5,065 nt of DNA, taken from NCBI GenBank assembly GCA_946886185.1, contig CAMPIC010000271.1, forward strand, positions 1 to 5,065, written 5' to 3'. This DNA is from an uncultured bacterium (GTDB lineage Bacteria > Eisenbacteria > RBG-16-71-46 > CAIMUX01). The position numbers and the translations under genes were made by a program. Below, in pieces: positions 1 to 5,065 of this stretch (the first letter of the stretch is position 1; the number at the start of each line of letters is the position of its first letter). The notes beneath the pieces are model-generated. The model was not told the DNA's origin and made no database searches. It saw nothing but the letters and a program-made list of their open reading frames with translations.

Positions 1-2347
1 GGGTGGGGGATGTGAGCTGTTTTAGGATGCGTTGCAGGTCGGTTTGGCGTTCGGGGTCGTCGGTGGTGGTGGCGAGGCAGCCTTCGACCAGGCGGATGGC
101 GCCGTTTCGATCGCCGCTTTGGGTTCGCATGGTCGCGAGGAGCTCGACGATTGCGGGGCGGCAAGGAGCGAGGCGGTCGCAACGCTCCAGAGCGGTGATG
201 GCGGCGGCGGGCTCGCCGCGGCGCGCGTGGTAGGCGGCGCGGAGCCAGTGGGGTAGGACGAGGTCGCCGCGTTCGGACTCGGCGATCGCGATGAGGCTGT
301 CTGCCTGTGACCACTGCTCCTGTTCCATCATGCGCACGACGATCGGCACCTGCAGGTTCAACGGATCGTCCGGCGCGAGACGCATCTCGGGCGGATAGAT
401 CTGTTGCTCGGCTCGCCGGAGCATCGTCTCGACGACCTGCAGATTGTCGGAAGCGACGCGATAGTCCGGTTTGACCTGGAGCGCGCGCCGGAAGAGGGTC
501 TGCGCGGCGGGGATGTTTCCGGTGCGCAGGAGCATCTGTCCGAGCTCATTCAGGTAGAGCGGATTGTTCGGATGCTGTGTGACCGCGGCATTCATGAGCG
601 CGATCGCCCGTAGCGCGTCGCCCTGCACCATCGCGAGCGCGGAGAGCTGGGTGAGCGCGCCCACGTGCAGCGAGTCCGCAGCGTGCGCGATCTCCAGCTG
701 TTCGGCGGCGGCATCGAGCAGGCCGTCGTTCTGATAGGCGCGAGCGAGGAGCACGCGGGATTCGAGGTTGAGCGAATCAGCCCGAATCGAGCTCTCCAGG
801 AGCGGGATCGCCTGCCCCCAACTGCCGCTTTGCACGAAGTTCGACGCGACCAGCCGAAGGTCTTCCGAGGGATTGCGCAGCGCGCGCGACGGCGCGAGGG
901 CGCCCGCGGCGAGCGAGATGAGGAGCGCGCCCGCGGCGATCGCGAGCGTGGGCATGGAGAGCGCATATCGCCGGGATGCGGCCGCGAACATCGCGCCGAT
1001 CCAGAGTCCACCGAGCGCCGCCAGGAGCGGAATCGCCGGCTGCCGAGCGGCCGCAGAAGTCGGGCCCAGCAAGCACGCGATCGCGATCGCGATGAGCCCG
1101 ATTTCGACGACGGAGCGCCGGCGCGGGGCCGCCTCTCCGCCCCCCGCCTGCGCATCTTCCCGGCGGGTCCGGTTCCACCACCAGCCGGCCGCTCCCAGGG
1201 CGAACAAAATCGCGAAGGAAAACGCGCCGTGGCGAGCGATGGGAGCGCGCTCTCCGAACAGAAACGTGGCGGAGAGCTCATCGGGCACCGGCCACGCTCC
1301 GACCGTCGAGACGGCTTTGGAAAGGAGCACTCCGAGAGTGGCGACCGGATGCTCGATCACCTGTTGGAAGGCGCGGGTGGCGTAGAACCGGTAGACGTCG
1401 TAGCTGGTGCCTTCGCGCCCGAGAGCTTCCCACACGTGCGTGCGGATCGAGCCTTCCGACTCCCAACTGGGCGGTTCGAGCCCTCGCGGAGTTCCGCCGG
1501 TCTCGGGATGCACCGCCTGATGAGCCGAATGCCCGCTTCCCCAGGAGAGAGTCCATCCTCCGTCGCGCAGACCATCGTTGCGCATCGAAAGCGCCAGAGC
1601 CGCGAGGAGGAGCGGAACGGTCAGCGGAACCGCGCGCAGGATCGCGTGGCCGGCGCCTCGTTTGCTTGCGCCTACCGGCGTCTCCCGCCCAGCCGCCTCG
1701 CGCGACGTTTGCCAGACGATCAGCGCGGTCAAGATCGTGAAGAGCAGCGGCTCGAGCAGGAATCCGAGAGCCAGGAGCAATCCGAGCGCGACGTGATGCG
1801 CGATCGGCGAGACACGACCGCGCGCGTCTTCCAGCAAGAGGAGCGCGGCGGCCAGCACCGCGGTTACGAAGCTGATCGGAATGACGCGAGCAGCGAAAAA
1901 TCCTCCGAGGGGATCGAAAGCGTAAAGCGCCAGCGTCGCGATGCCCGCGGCACGCCCTCCGCGGCGGTAGGCCCAGAGCGCGAGCAGCAGCGCGGCGAGC
2001 GCGTCGAAACACGCTTGCACATACCGCAGGATGGTGGGATCGCCTTCTCCCGCGCCCGGAATCCAGGAGGCGATGTGCGCGTAGAGGAGAGAGCCGCGTG
2101 GAAGCTCGCTCCGGCCTGCGGCGGGATCCGCGATCTGCGCGATTTGCGCCTGATACGACGCGTCGTTCAGCACCGGCTGGATGAGGAGAGGGCTTCCGGC
2201 CAGCGACTGCGCCACGACGATGCGCATCCCCAGGAGCAGGAGGGCGACCGCGACCAGGAGGAACGGAAAGCCTCGTCCGCGCGCTCGTTTCGATCGATGC
2301 CGCCGGCGCGCGCCTGGCCGTCCTGCTCCCGTGTCCTCACGACTCAC
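1..2347 (-). CDS. GT39/ArnT-like (PMT_2-class) membrane glycosyltransferase with C-terminal TPR repeats, 3' end outside the window
   Basis: An uninterrupted frame runs from GTG 2347 to the left edge: 782 residues with no stop. An Arg-rich N-terminus (residues 10-26) precedes the first membrane span (27-48), consistent with a cytoplasmic start. The first outer loop carries ND62-ASY and then LPRGSLLYAHIASWI. This matches the usual order in PMT_2/ArnT-like enzymes of a catalytic Asp, a Tyr and a later PLYP-like motif. Next come RYVQACFDALAALLLALWAYRRGGRAAG-type helices (109-135), a loop at 255-330, AFQQVIEHPVATLGVLLSK (326-344), ARQPAIPLLAAL (434-445) and a last span at 464-484. In all there are about 10-11 hydrophobic spans. 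From about 493, degenerate TPR units follow, the best at 597-630 (ELGQMLLRTGNIPAAQTLFRRAL), continuing to the edge. The likely role is sugar transfer from a polyprenyl-phosphate donor at the periplasmic face. Acceptor and sugar are unknown. It is probably co-transcribed with the TMTC-like gene. The class is fairly sure; the exact family is less so. Confidence 0.82.
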   Translation of the reverse strand, partial: MSREDTGAGRPGARRRHRSKRARGRGFPFLLVAVALLLLGMRIVVAQSLAGSPLLIQPVLNDASYQAQIAQIADPAAGRSELPRGSLLYAHIASWIPGAGEGDPTILRYVQACFDALAALLLALWAYRRGGRAAGIATLALYAFDPLGGFFAARVIPISFVTAVLAAALLLLEDARGRVSPIAHHVALGLLLALGFLLEPLLFTILTALIVWQTSREAAGRETPVGASKRGAGHAILRAVPLTVPLLLAALALSMRNDGLRDGGWTLSWGSGHSAHQAVHPETGGTPRGLEPPSWESEGSIRTHVWEALGREGTSYDVYRFYATRAFQQVIEHPVATLGVLLSKAVSTVGAWPVPDELSATFLFGERAPIARHGAFSFAILFALGAAGWWWNRTRREDAQAGGGEAAPRRRSVVEIGLIAIAIACLLGPTSAAARQPAIPLLAALGGLWIGAMFAAASRRYALSMPTLAIAAGALLISLAAGALAPSRALRNPSEDLRLVASNFVQSGSWGQAIPLLESSIRADSLNLESRVLLARAYQNDGLLDAAAEQLEIAHAADSLHVGALTQLSALAMVQGDALRAIALMNAAVTQHPNNPLYLNELGQMLLRTGNIPAAQTLFRRALQVKPDYRVASDNLQVVETMLRRAEQQIYPPEMRLAPDDPLNLQVPIVVRMMEQEQWSQADSLIAIAESERGDLVLPHWLRAAYHARRGEPAAAITALERCDRLAPCRPAIVELLATMRTQSGDRNGAIRLVEGCLATTTDDPERQTDLQRILKQLTSPT

Positions 2348-2352
2348 GTCCA

Positions 2353-2358
2353 CCTCCC
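2353..2358 (-). promoter_or_regulatory. Ribosome binding site of the GT39-like gene
   Basis: GGGAGG on the minus strand lies 5 bases before the GTG at 2347, in the 12-base gap after the TMTC-like stop. It decides the start. The other in-frame GTG (2353) overlaps the site itself, and the ATG at 2360 is in another frame and stops after seven codons. Confidence 0.75.
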
Positions 2359-2359
2359 A

Positions 2360-4630
2360 TCAACCACCATTGCCGTCGGTTCCACACCGCGCCGCGAGCT
2401 TTTCCACGAGCGCATCGAGTATTTCCGGTTCCGCCCCGCCGCGCAGCGAGTCTACCCAGCGTGACGCGCCTTCGCACCCGGAGACGGCGAGCCGCGCTTC
2501 CAGGACCGTATCGGCCGTGTTCGCGGTCGGAGCGTCGGTGAAGGCAGCTTCGGCGAGCTCGAGAGCTTCTTCCGAATCCCTTCCGGTCTGCACCAGGAAC
2601 CAGGCGAGATCGTTGCGAATCGAAGCGTCACCCGGTTGGAGACCGAGTGCTTCCCGGTAGGCTACCTCCGCGCTGTCGATCGCTCCATCCTGCCAGAGCG
2701 CATAGGCGAATCTCTGCCGGATCGCGGAGTCTTGGGGCCGGCGCCGCGCGGCCTGGCTCCAGCTCGCACGCGACTCGGACCATCGTTCCTGCAGCGCCTG
2801 CGCGGAAGCGAGTCCGATCAAGCACCGTTCCTCCGGATCGGTTCTTCCGATCGCACGAGCGGCCACGAAGATCGATTCGGCTCGCACGCCTTCGTTCATC
2901 AGGAGATAGGCGTTGCCGAGCTCGAGAGTCGCGTCGAAGCCTCGCTGTCCCGGAAGGTCGTCCGCCCTCCGCAAATAGGGCATCGCGTCGGCAGGACGAC
3001 CGAGTTGATTGAGGATCGATCCGAGAGCGAGGTGCGCGCCGGCATAGTGAGGATCGATCTGCTCCGCGCGGCGAGCCGCTTCCAGAGCGGGCTCGAGCTG
3101 CTTCTGGTCCGCCAAACTGAACGCGAGGTTGGTCCACACCTTGACCGATCGGGGAGAGGCCAGGGATGCGGCGCGGAAAAGCGAGACGTTGTTTTCCCAA
3201 TCGGCTCCGCGCAGTCCGGTGCGCACGCTCAGAGCGAGCAGATAGATCGCGAGCAGCGCGATTCCCGCAACGCGCAGCGGACCTCGGAAGCCGCGCGCGC
3301 CGAGCACGGCGATTCCCCAGAGCGACGCTGCCGAAGGGAGGTAGGTCAGCCTCTCGCCGAAGACGGTGCCGATCGCAAAGATGACGTTCGCGGTGAGGAG
3401 GCCGCTCGCGACGAGGAGCGCGGCGCCCCAGCGGAGCGGCTCGTCGTTTCGCTTCCAGAGGTAAATGGCCGCCGCGATTCCGGCCATCACTACGCACAGG
3501 CCGAGGGCAATCCAAAAGGTGCCCGGCACGATCTGCGCGTAGCTGTAGTCGGCGGAGAGCCGGATCGGCGCGAGCAGCTTCCCGAGCGCCCATCCCTGGA
3601 TGCCGAGCGCGGTCACGATTCGCTCGAGAGGAGGGGAATCGACGAGCGGATTGTCGGTCCGCGAAACCTGCTCCAGCCCCACGACCGATCCGAGCACGCT
3701 CGCGCGCAACAGCAGGATCCCGACCAGGATCGCGCCCCACGCGCACGCCGCGATCCACCATCGCCGGGAGGACCCGGCCGCTGTTTCCATGCTATTCACA
3801 TCCGCCGACGAGTGCGCGGACCGTTCCCCGGGTCTGCTGGTCTGCTTGCGTGCTTCAGGCACGGACGCGATTCCCGTTTGCCGGTCACCGTGTCGGGCTG
3901 CGAGCGCATGGAACACCAGAAGCAGTCCCAATCCGATCGCGCTCTCCTTCGACAGCGCGGCGAGTCCGAAGAGAAGCGCGGAGCCGATCAACGCGATGAC
4001 TCCGACCGCGGTGAATCCCGGCTCTGCGGCGCTGCCTCGGCCCGCAGTAAAGCCCGGCTCCGCAGCACCACGAGCCGAACTCACGGGATGTTCCCCGCGT
4101 CCTCCTTCTGCGAATCGACGAGCCGACGCGTAGGCGAGCAGTCCGAAGAGGGCCGCCAGGAGCTCGGCCCGCCCGCTGATCGCGAAGACCGCCTCACTGT
4201 GCAGAGGATGGACCGCGAAGAGGAGGCAGGCGATCGCCGCCACGGCTCGCATCCCGGGAAAGAGCGAGCCGAGGATGGAGAAGAGCGAGAGCACGACCAG
4301 CGCGTGCAGGAACAGATTCGTCAGGTGAAATCCGAACGGCTCCTTGCCCCAGATCTTTCCGTCCATCCAATAGGACAATCCGGTCACGGGACGATAGAGC
4401 CCGGTGTCTTCCTGCTCGGGCCAATAGGGGGTGGAGATCACCGCGATCGGGCTCGCATCCCAGACCCGTGGATTCTTCGAGACGAGCCCGCGGTCGTCGA
4501 ACGCGAAGTCGGTGGCGCGCAGCGCGGTCGCATGGGGGAGGATCGCGGCGAGCGCGAGAAGCGCAAGCCAGAGCATGGACCACGAGGAGCGCTCCGGCGA
4601 ACGGTCGGATCCGCCGCGGTGGAGAATCAT
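2360..4630 (-). CDS. TMTC-like (DUF1736-type) multi-pass membrane glycosyltransferase with C-terminal TPR repeats
   Basis: This 756-residue protein is complete. Residues 1-470 hold about 11 hydrophobic spans (for example 18-37, 104-124, 129-150, 208-226, 291-310, 370-391, 400-421, 451-470). Residues 497-704 hold about six TPR units, the clearest at 497-530 and 636-669. TMTC-type signatures appear in the expected order: FAFDD (D45-D46, the likely GT-C acidic site in the first outer loop), YRPVTGLSYWMD (79-90), GFHLTN, HPLHSEAV (141-148), GRAELL (153-158), LSKES (226-230), DNPL...ERIVTAL and LSADYSYAQI in the DUF1736 region (326-367), and GERLTYLPS (425-433). Eukaryotic TMTC proteins O-mannosylate cadherins from a dolichol-phosphate donor. 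A bacterial equivalent would presumably use polyprenyl-phosphate sugar at the outer face of the inner membrane; its donor and acceptor are unknown. Two hydrophilic loops (about 171-207 and 244-290) look like low-complexity insertions. The start overlaps the upstream stop (ATGA), and the stop lies 12 bases before the next gene. The family call is firm; the activity is inferred. Confidence 0.9.
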   Translation of the reverse strand: MILHRGGSDRSPERSSWSMLWLALLALAAILPHATALRATDFAFDDRGLVSKNPRVWDASPIAVISTPYWPEQEDTGLYRPVTGLSYWMDGKIWGKEPFGFHLTNLFLHALVVLSLFSILGSLFPGMRAVAAIACLLFAVHPLHSEAVFAISGRAELLAALFGLLAYASARRFAEGGRGEHPVSSARGAAEPGFTAGRGSAAEPGFTAVGVIALIGSALLFGLAALSKESAIGLGLLLVFHALAARHGDRQTGIASVPEARKQTSRPGERSAHSSADVNSMETAAGSSRRWWIAACAWGAILVGILLLRASVLGSVVGLEQVSRTDNPLVDSPPLERIVTALGIQGWALGKLLAPIRLSADYSYAQIVPGTFWIALGLCVVMAGIAAAIYLWKRNDEPLRWGAALLVASGLLTANVIFAIGTVFGERLTYLPSAASLWGIAVLGARGFRGPLRVAGIALLAIYLLALSVRTGLRGADWENNVSLFRAASLASPRSVKVWTNLAFSLADQKQLEPALEAARRAEQIDPHYAGAHLALGSILNQLGRPADAMPYLRRADDLPGQRGFDATLELGNAYLLMNEGVRAESIFVAARAIGRTDPEERCLIGLASAQALQERWSESRASWSQAARRRPQDSAIRQRFAYALWQDGAIDSAEVAYREALGLQPGDASIRNDLAWFLVQTGRDSEEALELAEAAFTDAPTANTADTVLEARLAVSGCEGASRWVDSLRGGAEPEILDALVEKLAARCGTDGNGG
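4007..4066 (-). repeat. Tandem 36-base repeat inside the TMTC-like gene (peptide AAEPGFTA twice)
   Basis: Residues 189-196 and 201-208 of the TMTC-like protein are both AAEPGFTA, with a period of 12 codons. The two 24-base segments (4066-4043 and 4030-4007) differ at five positions. All five are third-codon positions and none changes the amino acid. The repeat lies in a hydrophilic loop just before a membrane span. Confidence 0.8.
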
Positions 4631-5065
4631 CGGATCTCCACCTCCTGCGTCAAAGAGTCGATCGGGATCCAGCTCGATCTCGGAATCGCGAGCAGAACGC
4701 GATCGCCTCCCATCCAGTCGCGGCGATATTCGGCCGACACCTCCGCGGGCGTGAGCCCGACCAGCGTGTAAACCAGCAGGCTCGTCGGAAACGAAAGCTG
4801 ATTGGCGTCGGCGTGCGCGCGGTCCGGTGGGGGCGCAGTCGGGTACTGCGGCTGCCCGGGATTCCGCGCGAGGAGGATTCCTTCGCACCAGACGGTCCCG
4901 ACCCCCGATCGCTCCCACGATTCCCGAAGAGCGAGCGCCTGCTCGCGATAGGCATCGAGCGAATCGAGCGGAGTGGGGAAGGCGGCCGCGGGATTGAGAT
5001 CGCCGATGGGAGGAAAGGTCGAGAGCGATTGCAGCTTTCCCAGCCAGCCCTGACGGCCTCCGTAG
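4627..5065 (-). CDS. Unrecognised protein, C-terminal 145 residues (gene starts beyond the right edge)
   Basis: An open frame enters from the right edge (first full codon at 5064) and reads 145 codons to a TGA at 4629-4627. Its start is outside the window. The visible part is not strongly hydrophobic. It has a Pro-rich stretch (PQYPTAPPPDRAHADANQ) flanked by sequence that looks folded, including YREQALALRESWERSG (probably a helix), GTVWCEGILLARN, and a tail with LLVYTLVGLTPAEVSAEYRRDWMGGD and a final VEIR. No catalytic motif or membrane span is evident and I do not recognise the family. The reading frame is supported by GC-rich third positions, by the absence of stops, and by the stop overlapping the next gene's start in an ATGA junction. 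That overlap suggests translational coupling with the TMTC-like gene and so a related job. The frames overlapping it on this strand are Arg/Ser-rich and look like shadows. I am confident it is a coding region; its function is unknown. Confidence 0.8.
   Translation of the reverse strand, partial: YGGRQGWLGKLQSLSTFPPIGDLNPAAAFPTPLDSLDAYREQALALRESWERSGVGTVWCEGILLARNPGQPQYPTAPPPDRAHADANQLSFPTSLLVYTLVGLTPAEVSAEYRRDWMGGDRVLLAIPRSSWIPIDSLTQEVEIR
4641..4646 (-). promoter_or_regulatory. Ribosome binding site of the TMTC-like gene
   Basis: AGGAGG (extended to AGGAGGT) on the minus strand lies 10 bases before the ATG at 4630, inside the last codons of the upstream gene. The spacing is slightly long but usable. 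This site fixes the start at 4630 rather than at the in-frame ATG at 4918, which would add 96 residues of Arg-rich sequence lying wholly over the upstream gene. Confidence 0.75.

Noticed and set aside
61..72. Short GGT microsatellite-like run
   Set aside because: It is only three Thr codons (ACC) on the coding strand in a GC-rich region, with no further copies.
1077..1096. GCGATC direct repeats
   Set aside because: They encode an Ile-Ala-Ile-Ala membrane-helix stretch. They count towards the CGATCG excess but are not a separate repeat element.
592..2012. Minus-strand frames 592-1281, 777-1181 and 1278-2012
   Set aside because: They are Arg/Ser/Pro-rich alternative frames of the continuous GT39-like gene, which reads through the whole region without a stop. 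They are not pieces of a frameshifted gene.
2348..2359. Possible promoter or terminator between the two glycosyltransferase genes
   Set aside because: The gap is only 12 bases and is filled by the ribosome binding site; there is no room for a hairpin or promoter elements.
665..2464. 599-codon open frame on the plus strand, antisense to the GT39-like gene
   Set aside because: Its product is dominated by Arg, Glu, Gln and Asp with no recognisable domain. It is opposite a frame with clear membrane helices and TPRs. Long antisense frames are expected in GC-rich genes.
2628..3761. 377-codon minus-strand frame inside the TMTC-like gene
   Set aside because: Arg-rich alternative frame; the TMTC motifs and TPRs are in the other frame across the same bases.
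2636..4771. 711-codon open frame on the plus strand, antisense to the TMTC-like gene
   Set aside because: Highly charged, low-complexity product with no fold signature, opposite a gene with convincing family motifs. It is a composition-driven shadow.
4631..4918. 96-codon N-terminal extension of the TMTC-like protein to the ATG at 4918
   Set aside because: The extension is Arg/Ala-rich, overlaps the upstream gene completely and lacks a better ribosome binding site. The ATG at 4630 has AGGAGG and an ATGA junction.

Overview
The window is GC-rich bacterial DNA in which every base lies in, or within 12 bases of, one of three consecutive genes on the minus strand. No RNA gene, mobile element or CRISPR array was seen. 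The GC-rich codon use (GCG, ATC, CTC and GAG are preferred), the tight packing and the protein families suggest an environmental phylum in which large glycosyltransferase-TPR membrane proteins are common, such as Eisenbacteria, Acidobacteriota or Myxococcota. That placement is inference only; no taxonomic marker gene is present.

The layout, read in the direction of transcription from right to left, is as follows. (1) 5065-4627 is the last 145 codons of a gene I do not recognise. (2) 4630-2360 is a complete 756-residue protein with an N-terminal multi-pass membrane half carrying the signatures of the TMTC family (DUF1736 type, eukaryotic protein O-mannosyltransferase relatives) and a C-terminal half of about six TPR repeats. 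(3) 2347 to the left edge is a second multi-pass glycosyltransferase of the GT39/ArnT-like (PMT_2) class, also followed by TPR repeats. Its 782 visible codons run off the window without a stop.

Genes 1 and 2 overlap by an ATGA junction. Genes 2 and 3 are separated by 12 bases that contain a strong Shine-Dalgarno sequence. This is one operon whose promoter lies beyond the right edge and whose terminator lies beyond the left edge. The two neighbours share a domain plan (GT-C type membrane enzyme plus TPR tail) but belong to different families and show no obvious sequence similarity by eye. A working hypothesis is a pair of polyprenyl-phosphate-sugar-dependent glycosyltransferases acting on the outer face of the inner membrane, on protein or on a cell-surface glycan, with TPR domains to hold the acceptor or a partner. 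The chemistry and the acceptor cannot be read from the sequence.

Points worth a second look are the side-by-side pair of GT-C/TPR fusions, the unassigned upstream gene, a duplicated eight-residue peptide whose two copies differ only at wobble positions, divergence from the usual motifs in the second enzyme, and a local excess of the palindrome CGATCG.
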